A program made the translations under genes and the position numbers. A DNA stretch of 34,412 bases from Euryarchaeota archaeon UBA124 (GTDB taxonomy: Archaea; Thermoplasmatota; Poseidoniia; Poseidoniales; Poseidoniaceae), in NCBI GenBank assembly GCA_002502215.1, contig DAPT01000099.1, forward strand, positions 1-34,412. The letters are read 5' to 3'. Shown in pieces: positions 17,201-24,451 of the stretch; position 1 is the first letter of the stretch, and every line of letters starts with the position of its first letter. Under the pieces are notes generated by a model. It saw only the letters and a list, made by a program, of their open reading frames with translations. It was not told the origin of the DNA and did no database searches.

Positions 17201-18740
17201 TTGGCCACATGCCTGTGGGGCGGAATCCAAGTTCCTGCTCAAAGAGATCCATTCCTGTAATCAAATGATTCTGAACATCCTCTGGCCATGCTTCTTTGTT
17301 GACTCGGATACCGTCCTCCATCGTCCACCCTTCCATCATCAACAAGGGCATAATCGGGTGATAATACGGAGTGGTTGTGAGTTCTACCTGCCCGTTTGCA
17401 GCGAGTTCGCTGTACATTGGCATGACGTTGCCCATGTGCGCATGTTGTGCATCGAGTACGTAATTCAAATCGCTCAGCTCGTAATTTCCACCCTGCATGA
17501 AAAGATCGATTAATCCTTGATCTCGATGGGTTGAATTGTATGCCCCTAGAACATAATCTGGTGAGAATTGGTACAGGTACCAAAGCACTTGAAGATCAAG
17601 GAAATCTTGGGGAGGGAGTAAATCATCATCCATGATTGTTGCAGGCTTGAGGTTGTGCAGTGTAGCATCGTACAATTCCTTGTAGCGTTCACTTGATGGA
17701 TGGAGCCAACCGAGTTTTGCATCATCAGCAGAGACATTGTAAATCCAACCACTGTTCCAGAAGGATTGGAACTGCATGGTGTGGAGTTCAAGATCCGTTG
17801 CATTTGGGTAACCTCCCGCTGCCCACGACCGTTTTGCAATGTCCGTGTGGACATCGAGCGTCTCTTGTTCATGATAATCGACCAGTTGCTCGATAAATGA
17901 GGGGACAAGGTTGTATGTAACCTTCGTCCCGGTATCTGCGAGAATTCCGGGAGAGTCGACATACTCCGTCATAGCATGAACACGCACCCAAGGCATCTCG
18001 TACATTCCAGTGAGTTTGTTTTTGTAATACGGTTGATGCTGGTGGAAGACGATGGCAAGGTTGAGCGCATCGTCAACCTTCCCAGCTGCTGCAGGTTGGA
18101 CAACAGGGAGTTGATTTGGATTGGTTGCGTTGTTGACATTATCAATGTGCCAAGCGTGGGTAAAGGTTTCAGCACCGTTGTTGCTGGCAGGATTTTGTTC
18201 CGGGAAAGAGGACCAAACGTTCCCTTCATCTTGCCATTGAGCATACATCATCAAATCAAGTGAAGTGGGTGAACCAAGTTCAGACCATGGAAGAGCAAAC
18301 TCAGTGACTTTGTTGTCGCTCCATCCTGAATAGAGGTCAACAACGTGTGTGGTTTCAACCCAAGCGCTGCCATCGTATGAGAGAAGTCGGAAGTACGAGT
18401 CATCTTCGAGTACAAATCCATAGTCTGCTGCAAAGGGAAGTGTGTGTGAGAATCCCCAATCTCTGCTCAATACCGATCCTTGCTCGGATGTGTTGAAGTA
18501 AACAAACAAATCTGCACCCTCAAACGATGATTGCCAGTCGGTTCCATCCCAACCAAAATACAAGTTCGAGGAATCCCAAGTCAAGCGTACATCCACGTTG
18601 CTGCTCGCCATTAAGCTTTCAGCATTCCAATCACTCATGTCCCCATCTATCGTAATGGTTGATGGCGTTGTGCTTGCGACAAAACCACCCATCGTCGAAG
18701 TTATGAAAAGAAGCGATAAAACCACAGCGCTCTTCCGCAT
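14271..18740 (-). CDS. Secreted, membrane-anchored GH57 amylopullulanase-like glucan hydrolase
   Basis: The 1489-residue protein should cleave alpha-1,4 and perhaps alpha-1,6 bonds of starch-like glucans at the cell surface. Signal peptide: residues 1-22. A DOMON-like beta domain spans about 28-200. The GH57 catalytic region spans about 225-680, with HQHQPYY (233-239), GMWPSEEAVS (510-519; Glu515 the likely nucleophile) and ALDGENW (629-635; Asp631 the likely acid/base). A helical segment follows to about 790. A second beta domain covers about 800-985 and a glucodextranase C-terminal-like module about 1005-1215, with GDYIYPLA and NGFSHQIVQIYVD. Two fibronectin type III-like domains lie at about 1250-1425, then an acidic Ser/Pro/Asn/Asp-rich linker, one membrane helix (1459-1475) and a short cytoplasmic tail. 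The ATG at 18740 gives the signal peptide directly; the frame is open to a TTG at 18779. This arrangement recalls Thermococcales amylopullulanases. Confidence 0.9.
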   Translation of the reverse strand: MRKSAVVLSLLFITSTMGGFVASTTPSTITIDGDMSDWNAESLMASSNVDVRLTWDSSNLYFGWDGTDWQSSFEGADLFVYFNTSEQGSVLSRDWGFSHTLPFAADYGFVLEDDSYFRLLSYDGSAWVETTHVVDLYSGWSDNKVTEFALPWSELGSPTSLDLMMYAQWQDEGNVWSSFPEQNPASNNGAETFTHAWHIDNVNNATNPNQLPVVQPAAAGKVDDALNLAIVFHQHQPYYKNKLTGMYEMPWVRVHAMTEYVDSPGILADTGTKVTYNLVPSFIEQLVDYHEQETLDVHTDIAKRSWAAGGYPNATDLELHTMQFQSFWNSGWIYNVSADDAKLGWLHPSSERYKELYDATLHNLKPATIMDDDLLPPQDFLDLQVLWYLYQFSPDYVLGAYNSTHRDQGLIDLFMQGGNYELSDLNYVLDAQHAHMGNVMPMYSELAANGQVELTTTPYYHPIMPLLMMEGWTMEDGIRVNKEAWPEDVQNHLITGMDLFEQELGFRPTGMWPSEEAVSPAMVQPVTDVGIEWMVTDEEILKQSTDQNGNYIDVEDATNLATPWKVSGVDGGEVAVIFRDRVISDRIAFQYGTMTPEAAVSDFIAYLDNIRQQLLDAGEDPSEHLLTVALDGENWMFMSEFQHQDNARPFMAEWYGRLATHPTIVTTTPSEFLETEPPLPEIQTIGTGSWIDGTLRTWAGEEEESLAWQRLVEARQQLVAFEEENPNDPGLEAAWESLYIAEGSDWFWWYGLDQDSGYDENWDVLFKVHLSNIYRAVNLDLPPYLQDLWTNPAVPSPAASSIIEPMIDGVALPGEWDGAARYDAPVEGAPFNIDEFYVGYDASNLFVRVDATTASELENLSLDGKSPDLALYFMQPNAVNFNEAETNFRTYYGNQILSFPSKYMVAFDFDTLRDDGRAKWNLFTAKGKTGDQEQWVLSGSSSLGSCAVQDVYEFVIPWADIGLAPRYSTRIKVVAALADSLAYGDGDDKEMAPPAPAEVVLPDLEEWVTLLELDDAIGDETGDGDYIYPLASDFATPNNGGLWDARKLTIRQSAWNAQFILEMDEMTDVWGLSNGFSHQIVQIYVDQGETTYGSTEMLDGANARIDDAWAWEVAISGTGEPGAVFAVQSETGSTSSRGIDVSGNTAAKTITFTVSKDVIGDDIPNYRYIIVIGSQDGFGTGKWRDVDDTPSTWTLGGGSNPAPDDGIDYDSNIIDMILEGTGQEQMLSSYDVDGHIYATLTGFEMPEIPQQIFGASVETVTSSTAVITWSTTVSDVTSIQYALAGQQPVDAVTNRLQTNSATDHAVTLTELEVGTSYWAFIQANGTDDVVLYFNTSNVVDVTPPELLNLDSEVLEDGRIKITWYTSESSTEEVLIGDTSIHNDAFATKKNHEFVTDPYANGEYVITVKSADASGNLNESTISVSIDLEVDNGNPSPSTPSDSNDETGSEDDESPISNDIVQIGILVTILVLLIAFVRVRNGEEGDDKWA

Positions 18741-18785
18741 GCTTTGACCGTAGGTATGATAATTTGAAAGACTTTGCAAAGAACG
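18741..18785. promoter_or_regulatory. Compact divergent promoter for the GH57 gene and malQ
   Basis: Only 45 bases separate the two start codons. A single AT-rich core, TATGATAATTT (18755-18765), lies 21-31 bases before the malQ ATG, and its minus-strand reading (AAATTATCATA) lies about 15-25 bases before the GH57 ATG. One element could therefore serve as TATA box for both leaderless transcripts. This is inferred from spacing alone. Confidence 0.4.
18772..18781. promoter_or_regulatory. Perfect palindrome CTTTGCAAAG, candidate operator
   Basis: A 10-base perfect palindrome sits between the AT-rich core and the malQ start. Its right part continues as TGCAAAGAAC, and the identical 10 bases occur at 20047-20056, about 29 bases before the glgP start. 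A regulator bound here would block malQ directly and could affect the divergent GH57 promoter. No regulator gene is next to it. Confidence 0.3.
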
Positions 18786-20039
18786 ATGGAGTCAAAACAC
18801 GAAAGTGGAATCCTCTGTCACGTAACCTCCTTACCAAATCAGAAGTTGTCCGACGGATACCGATTTGTTGACTGGCTCAAACAAAATAAGTTCGCTTATT
18901 GGCAACTTCTTCCATTGACCCCCCCAGACAAGTACCACTCTCCGTACGCTTCGCCTTCGGCTTTCGCAGGATGGAGCCAACTCACGGAAACCTCGAATAC
19001 GCATCCAATGGACAAGGACACATACTGGCTCCATGATTGGGCACTGTTTTGCGCTATCAAAGAAGACCAAGGCGGTAAGCCATGGTATGAATGGCCTGAA
19101 CCCCTGAAGAACAGGGATCAAGTGGCATTGAAGGAATTTGAAACGAAACTTCGCCCGTACATTATAGAGCAGCAATCCTTTGAATTTGAATGGCAGGCTC
19201 TGAGGCAATATGGCGCTACGAAAAATCTCAAGATAATTGGAGACGTTCCAATCTTTATCGCCCATGACTCTGCTGATGTTTGGGCGCATCGGGAATTGTT
19301 TCAGCTTGACAAGGACGGTTATCCTACCTACATAGCGGGGGTTCCACCGGATTACTTCAGTGAGACCGGTCAAGTTTGGGAGACCGTTTTGTACAATTGG
19401 GAGGCTCATCGTCATCAACAATGGAAATGGTGGGAAGAGCGGATTGAGCGCATGTTCAGGCTGTATGATATTGTTCGAATCGATCATTTTCGAGGCTTCC
19501 ATTCCAATTGGGCAATTCCATATCCTGAGGAAGATGCTCGAAATGGTCACTGGCAAGATGGTCCACGTGATGAGTTGTTTAACCACTTGATGACACTCGT
19601 TTCCAGCCCAGAACAGATTATCGCAGAGGATTTGGGCATCATTCCGGATGCAGTAATTGAGTTTAGGAAGCAGCATGGTCTTCGCGGAATGAGCGTTCTT
19701 CAATTCGGCTTTTCGGGTGATATCGCGACGAATTCCCATTATCCCGAGAACGTCACAGAAGACCAGATTGTTTACACTGGTACGCACGACAACAACACCG
19801 CCAAAGGTTGGTTCAGCGTATCAACGGATGTGGAGAAAGATCGGGTCCGCTCACTCGCACTTCCTGGTGAGCGTGTATCTGAAACGCTGATTCGACTCGC
19901 TCAAACATCAGCATCCCCACTTTCCATCATTCCTTTGCAAGATATCCTCGACTTGGGCGAAGAGGCACGAATGAATGTACCCGGACGGAAAGGTAGAAAT
20001 TGGTCGTGGAAATTTAATTGGGCAGAACTTGATTCGTGA
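18786..20039 (+). CDS. malQ: 4-alpha-glucanotransferase (MalQ, GH77), compact form
   Basis: The cytoplasmic enzyme moves alpha-1,4-glucan segments between maltodextrins and releases glucose. GH77 landmarks are present: SPYASPSAFAG, GDVPIFIAHDSADVWAH, AGVPPDYFSETGQ, the nucleophile Asp233 in VRIDHFRGF, Glu281 in IIAEDLG and Asp335 in TGTHDNN, and the C-terminal ARMNVPGR with NWSW. With 417 residues it is shorter than the roughly 500 residues of the Thermus enzyme. The missing part lies mainly between the SPYASPSAFAG block and the YWLHDWALFCAIK helix, about 70 residues, plus a short C-terminal tail. The ATG at 18786 fits the family N-terminus; a TTG at 18774 is the only longer option. glgP follows after 45 bases on the same strand. 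Confidence 0.92.
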   Translation: MESKHESGILCHVTSLPNQKLSDGYRFVDWLKQNKFAYWQLLPLTPPDKYHSPYASPSAFAGWSQLTETSNTHPMDKDTYWLHDWALFCAIKEDQGGKPWYEWPEPLKNRDQVALKEFETKLRPYIIEQQSFEFEWQALRQYGATKNLKIIGDVPIFIAHDSADVWAHRELFQLDKDGYPTYIAGVPPDYFSETGQVWETVLYNWEAHRHQQWKWWEERIERMFRLYDIVRIDHFRGFHSNWAIPYPEEDARNGHWQDGPRDELFNHLMTLVSSPEQIIAEDLGIIPDAVIEFRKQHGLRGMSVLQFGFSGDIATNSHYPENVTEDQIVYTGTHDNNTAKGWFSVSTDVEKDRVRSLALPGERVSETLIRLAQTSASPLSIIPLQDILDLGEEARMNVPGRKGRNWSWKFNWAELDS

Positions 20040-20046
20040 CCTATGC

Positions 20047-20056
20047 TGCAAAGAAC
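20047..20056 (+). promoter_or_regulatory. TGCAAAGAAC element ahead of glgP, same as ahead of malQ
   Basis: The ten bases are identical to 18775-18784. In this copy the left half of the palindrome is not conserved (GCTGCAAAG rather than CTTTGCAAAG). The gap between malQ and glgP also holds a GAGGAG ribosome-binding sequence just before the glgP ATG. Confidence 0.25.
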
Positions 20057-20084
20057 TCATAACCTGATTTGAAGAGGAGAAAGC

Positions 20085-21734
20085 ATGCCTGTGGTAGGGT
20101 ATTTTACGGCTGAGATTGGTCTCTGGTCTGAACTTCATACCTATTCAGGTGGTTTAGGGGTCTTAGCAGGGGACCACGTAAAATCGGCTGCGGATGCAGG
20201 TACTCCACTCGTTGGCGTTACGCTGCTTTACCATCAAGGCTATGCTCGTCAACACATCGACGAAAACGGTGTTCAGACCGAAACCTTTCCGGAGTTTGAC
20301 CCAAACGACCACGTTTCCAAAACCGAAATTGTGCTCAAATTGCATCTTGACGGTCAACCACTGCATGCTTATGTTTGGAAAGCAGAGATCGTTGGCCAAT
20401 CAGAACATGTCGTTCCAGTCTACTTCATTGATACACGTCATCCAGCAAATTCATCGGAGCACCAAGAACTCTCATCCCGCCTTTACGGAGGCGATGATGA
20501 GGTTCGAATTCGACAAGAGTATGTGCTCGGTGTCGGGGGAGTTCAATTGTTTGATCACCTCGATCTCGAGCTCCATGGACTCCATTTGAATGAAGGACAT
20601 TGCACATTCGCTATGCTTGAACTCTTGAATCGAGGTTGGAGCCGTAAAGAACTTGCTCAACGGAGCCTGTTCACGACACACACACCAGTCCCCGCTGGTC
20701 ATGATCGTTTCGAATGGCCCTTGGTCAAGGAAGTTGTTGGCGAACTCTTACCAGAGGACGCAAAAGAGTTGGTCATCGTCGCAGGCGATTCAGAAAACGG
20801 TCGCCGCTGTTCAATGTCCCATCTTGCTGTTGCCCTGTCAACATCCGTCAATGCTGTTTCAAAATTGAACGCAGACGTAGCCATGACAATGTTTGACGAG
20901 CAAATCATTCAACCAATTACAAACGGAGTTCATCACATAACGTGGACTTCTCCTGTCATGGCCTCGCTTTTTGACGGGTATTTGCCAGGGTGGAGGACCC
21001 GACCCGAAACAATTTCTGAGGCTGGAAATCTGCCAACTGATGCCCTACTCAAAGCCCGAAACAAAGCGCGTCAAAACCTCCGAGATTTTGTTCTATCGAA
21101 AACGGGTGTTGAACTTTCATCCGAACGATTAACGATTGGATTTGCCCGACGCTTCGCAACCTACAAACGGGCAAATCTTGTTTTCAGGGATTTGGAGCGA
21201 TTACGAAACATCGGAGCAGGTAAAATTCAATTTGTTTTCTCCGGAAAAGCACACCCACGGGACAAGGGTGGTAAACAACTTATTCGGGACATCTATGACT
21301 CAGCCGAGCAAATTGCGGAAGAAATCCCAGTCGCATTCATCGAAAATTACGATATGGAAACCGGGTTACTCATGACCAGTGGAGTCGATATTTGGCTCAA
21401 CAATCCCATTCGACCGATGGAAGCGTCAGGAACATCAGGTATGAAAGCAGCCATGAACGGTGTTCCAAATTGTTCCATTCTTGATGGATGGTGGCCTGAA
21501 GCCTGCATTCATGGAGTGAACGGCTGGGCAATCGGTAATGCTGAAAACGTTCGGGACGACGAGCGCGATGCAAACAACATCTACCAAGTCTTGGAACAAG
21601 ACGTCCTCCCACTCTGGGAAGGAAGCAAAGATGCATGGGCTGAAATGATGAAGGCGAGCATTGCTGCGTCAGCTGGATTTACAGGCCACAGGATGATTCA
21701 AGATTATCTCGACTTTTACAATCAGTTTTCTTGA
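20085..21734 (+). CDS. glgP: Alpha-glucan (maltodextrin/glycogen) phosphorylase, GT35, compact form
   Basis: The enzyme splits the non-reducing end of alpha-1,4-glucans with phosphate to give glucose 1-phosphate. Landmarks: YFTAEIGL and YSGGLGVLAGDH at the N-terminus, LNEGH, TTHTPVPAGHDRF, GFARRFATYKRANL, FSGKAHPRDKGGKQL, IENYDMETG, and ASGTSGMKAAMNG with the PLP lysine at residue 454. The 549-residue length is well below the usual 800 or so. The protein starts directly at the YFTAEIGL strand and so lacks the N-terminal region of the alpha-glucan phosphorylase family. The ATG at 20085 is preceded by GAGGAG. It lies downstream of malQ, a classic pairing in maltodextrin catabolism. Its last 13 bases overlap the convergent amylase gene. 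Confidence 0.92.
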   Translation: MPVVGYFTAEIGLWSELHTYSGGLGVLAGDHVKSAADAGTPLVGVTLLYHQGYARQHIDENGVQTETFPEFDPNDHVSKTEIVLKLHLDGQPLHAYVWKAEIVGQSEHVVPVYFIDTRHPANSSEHQELSSRLYGGDDEVRIRQEYVLGVGGVQLFDHLDLELHGLHLNEGHCTFAMLELLNRGWSRKELAQRSLFTTHTPVPAGHDRFEWPLVKEVVGELLPEDAKELVIVAGDSENGRRCSMSHLAVALSTSVNAVSKLNADVAMTMFDEQIIQPITNGVHHITWTSPVMASLFDGYLPGWRTRPETISEAGNLPTDALLKARNKARQNLRDFVLSKTGVELSSERLTIGFARRFATYKRANLVFRDLERLRNIGAGKIQFVFSGKAHPRDKGGKQLIRDIYDSAEQIAEEIPVAFIENYDMETGLLMTSGVDIWLNNPIRPMEASGTSGMKAAMNGVPNCSILDGWWPEACIHGVNGWAIGNAENVRDDERDANNIYQVLEQDVLPLWEGSKDAWAEMMKASIAASAGFTGHRMIQDYLDFYNQFS

Positions 21735-24451
21735 TCATCCCATTCCGTGATGAAGTCTTCTTCACGACCGTTTCTGCGCAGGGAAAACAGCATTATCGCT
21801 ACAACAACAATTCCACCAACCAAAATTGACTGAGTTAAGAGAACGGTCGATGAATTTGCATCACTGTCCTGGGATTCTTCGCATGGAGAACAGGTTTGAG
21901 TCGGGCATGGCTCATCAACGGAAACCTCGAAGGTTGCTCCACAACAGCCTTCACAGGTCTTCAATTGATCAGTAACGGATTGATTGTTGCCGTTCCCTGT
22001 AGAGGAGTCTGAATTCGTTGTTTCGTTAACGGGACTGGTTTGATCTGAAGAGTTGTTTTCTTCAACCGTAGAATTGTCTGGTTCTGTTTGATTGTCCTCA
22101 TTTGAAGAAAACACACACCCTTCATTTATGGTTGCAGCAGGTTCGTAATTCAAAGCCGTCGAATCCATGCAACCGGTGATATCGGCATCTGGATATGTGC
22201 AACTTCCATCATCCACTGTTGCTTGCTCATCGTAATTTGTTGCCTCAGAATCCGTGCAACCAGACATTGGCTGTTCAGGATAAATGCATGACCCGTCATC
22301 TTCCGTTGCACCAGGGTCGTAGTTCGTTGCAGATTCATCGATGCAACCATAGACTGGAGCAACAAAATCAACGACGCCGAGTTCAATGACAGTGACCGAA
22401 TGAGCCTCGATCGAGATGGACCCATTTTGCATTTGGGATGTACCAAATCGAACCACATCGTCGGCAGCAAATCCAGACATCGATGTTGGAGCCCCACGGT
22501 TGAGAATCACAGTCATGTTCTGCTCTTGGTGTGTCATGTTGTATGCCAGCAGATTCGACATGGCCAGTCTTGTGCTGTATTCACCCCGCTGCAATGCGAT
22601 GGAATCTGAGCGCAGTTTGCCCAACTCTGATATGTTTTCAAACAGGTGCATCTCCATCGAACTCCATGCATCCTCGTTGCGATACATGTGACGATTGTCG
22701 GGGTCCGCCCCTCCGTATTCACCGTACTCATCCCCGTAATACAACAACGGTGCACCGGGTGTGGTGAGCAGCCAACCATAAGCCTGCATTGCAGCATTGT
22801 ATGCCGAAACATCGCCTGGTTGACCCGGAAGTCCATCCTCAACCCACTGATTGAATGCATCATTCGTGCCAGTATCTGCACGGCTTGTTAGTCGAGGAAC
22901 GTCATGACTACCAACGTAAGGGACCATAATCGAACCATCAAGATATTGATCCTGACTGCGGTTCGTCCAGTAATCAAGATGGAGATAATTTTCGTTTCCT
23001 GAAACGAATACGTTATCGACAACTGCATGGTAGAGTACGAAATCTGCTTGGCCATCCAAGCCATCAGGTCCCATGTAGGCATTGATAATGCCGTAATTCT
23101 CTTGATTGTCTCCTAAGGAGTGACCTGCCCAGCCCATGGCGGTTTCTCCCTTGAGGTAGTAATCCGTGCCCACGGTTTCGAATCGAGCATTTATTTGAGC
23201 AACCAAATTTCGCGTAGCCAAGTCTTCAACGTGCTTGACTGCATCGATACGAAGGCCGTCCAAGTCATAGGTCTCAAGCCACCATAACGCATCATCGATA
23301 AACTGCTCTGAAGCGTTGCGTATCTTCCAATTTACATCCGGCATGTACGACGTGAATTGGCAATCCAAACGGTGCATGGTCCAGTCACAATTCACTGAAC
23401 CACAGATGCAACCAGCATTGAACCATTCTGGATTTTCCTCGTAGTAGGTGTGTTCCTCATGCACGTGGTTTACGACAAAATCCATCATGACTCGGATGTC
23501 TTGGTCATGCGCCGCCTCAATCAGTGCATGCAGTTCATCTGCAGTCCCCAGTTTTGGTTCAATCCCTCGAGGCTCAGTTGGCCAGTACCCATGAAAAGCT
23601 GAAACATCGTGCTCGCCATCTGCTGCTTTACCGGTCCCTTCTGCTGCAGTATTGAACGGGGAAAGCCAAAGAGCGCCGACGCCCAATGTCTCGAAGTATC
23701 CAGATTCGATCATTTGAGTAACTCCGGCAAAATCTCCACCTTGCCAGTCAGCACCTTGGGCAGCGCCTACCATAGGCTCATCGTTGGAGGTGTTACCGTT
23801 GACAAATCGATCGGTCATCACCATGTAAATCAAGGCATCCTGCCATTCAAAATCTGAACCTTCTCCAATCCAAAATGGGACAAGGAGATCGTATGCGGGA
23901 TTTCCGTCGACATCAAACCCATCGATTTTGAACGTATGCTTACCGTCTTCGAGCAGACTCAAGTCGTACGTCCAAGAACGTTGTTGGGAATCCCAAACAG
24001 CGCCTGAGAGACTCGTTGGCACCCCATCAAAAACTGCACCAGATGTACCGGGGTGATATGTGACAACCAACGATTGAGAATCAAGTTCAGCACTGAAATG
24101 CGGACGTGTGTGGTCTCGAACGCGAATGAGAGAATTCTCGATGTCACCGCAGTACGAACGCTCGGGATTTGTCGGATCAAACATATACTCACCATCGACG
24201 AGGAATTTGTAACAGTAGAGACCTTCCTCCAACTCGACGTCTCCTGTCCAGATGCCGTTTTGTTCAACCATTGGAACAGGATTACTCCAATTCCATTCCC
24301 CAACCACGGATACCTCGGTTGCCAATCCCTTGTATGCAAAGGTCGTCGTGGCCGGTGAAGTGTGCGACGTGGCTTCTACATCGTTTGAAGCCAGTGGTGA
24401 AAAAAGGACAATGAGCATCAGAAGGATGAGAAATCTGGCTACAGATTTCAT
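21722..24451 (-). CDS. Secreted, membrane-anchored GH13 alpha-amylase with N-terminal glycogen-binding-like domain and repeat stalk
   Basis: The 909-residue protein has a signal peptide (1-22), a CBM48/AMPK-type carbohydrate-binding domain (about 35-112), a second beta domain (about 115-195) and a GH13 catalytic region (about 200-690). The four GH13 motifs are intact: DFVVNH (324-329), GLRIDAVKH with nucleophile Asp403, LKGETAMG with acid Glu436, and GSHD with Asp517. A SHDVP pattern and a Cys-rich loop at 348-364 are notable. Three tandem Cys repeats (702-779), an Asn/Ser/Thr/Glu-rich linker, a second Cys cluster (833-857), one membrane helix (871-890) and a charged tail follow. It should cut alpha-1,4-glucans outside the cell. 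Its ATG overlaps the malK stop by 4 bases, so a surface enzyme is translated as the last gene of the importer operon. Its 3' end overlaps glgP by 13 bases. Confidence 0.92.
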   Translation of the reverse strand: MKSVARFLILLMLIVLFSPLASNDVEATSHTSPATTTFAYKGLATEVSVVGEWNWSNPVPMVEQNGIWTGDVELEEGLYCYKFLVDGEYMFDPTNPERSYCGDIENSLIRVRDHTRPHFSAELDSQSLVVTYHPGTSGAVFDGVPTSLSGAVWDSQQRSWTYDLSLLEDGKHTFKIDGFDVDGNPAYDLLVPFWIGEGSDFEWQDALIYMVMTDRFVNGNTSNDEPMVGAAQGADWQGGDFAGVTQMIESGYFETLGVGALWLSPFNTAAEGTGKAADGEHDVSAFHGYWPTEPRGIEPKLGTADELHALIEAAHDQDIRVMMDFVVNHVHEEHTYYEENPEWFNAGCICGSVNCDWTMHRLDCQFTSYMPDVNWKIRNASEQFIDDALWWLETYDLDGLRIDAVKHVEDLATRNLVAQINARFETVGTDYYLKGETAMGWAGHSLGDNQENYGIINAYMGPDGLDGQADFVLYHAVVDNVFVSGNENYLHLDYWTNRSQDQYLDGSIMVPYVGSHDVPRLTSRADTGTNDAFNQWVEDGLPGQPGDVSAYNAAMQAYGWLLTTPGAPLLYYGDEYGEYGGADPDNRHMYRNEDAWSSMEMHLFENISELGKLRSDSIALQRGEYSTRLAMSNLLAYNMTHQEQNMTVILNRGAPTSMSGFAADDVVRFGTSQMQNGSISIEAHSVTVIELGVVDFVAPVYGCIDESATNYDPGATEDDGSCIYPEQPMSGCTDSEATNYDEQATVDDGSCTYPDADITGCMDSTALNYEPAATINEGCVFSSNEDNQTEPDNSTVEENNSSDQTSPVNETTNSDSSTGNGNNQSVTDQLKTCEGCCGATFEVSVDEPCPTQTCSPCEESQDSDANSSTVLLTQSILVGGIVVVAIMLFSLRRNGREEDFITEWDDQEN
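22112..22348 (-). repeat. Three tandem Cys-containing repeats in the amylase stalk
   Basis: The encoded repeats (residues about 702-779) follow the pattern GCxDxxAxNYxxxAxxxDGSCxYP, with spacing of 29-30 residues; the third is degenerate at its end. Each holds two cysteines that probably pair. The same consensus (GCTDxxAxNYDPxAxxDDGSC) is familiar from secreted proteins of marine Bacteroidetes. It probably acts as a spacer between the catalytic domain and the membrane. Confidence 0.85.

Noticed and set aside
18831..19787. 318-codon antisense open frame across malQ
   Set aside because: It is a shadow of the malQ frame: no family resemblance, unusual composition, and malQ itself has all catalytic motifs.
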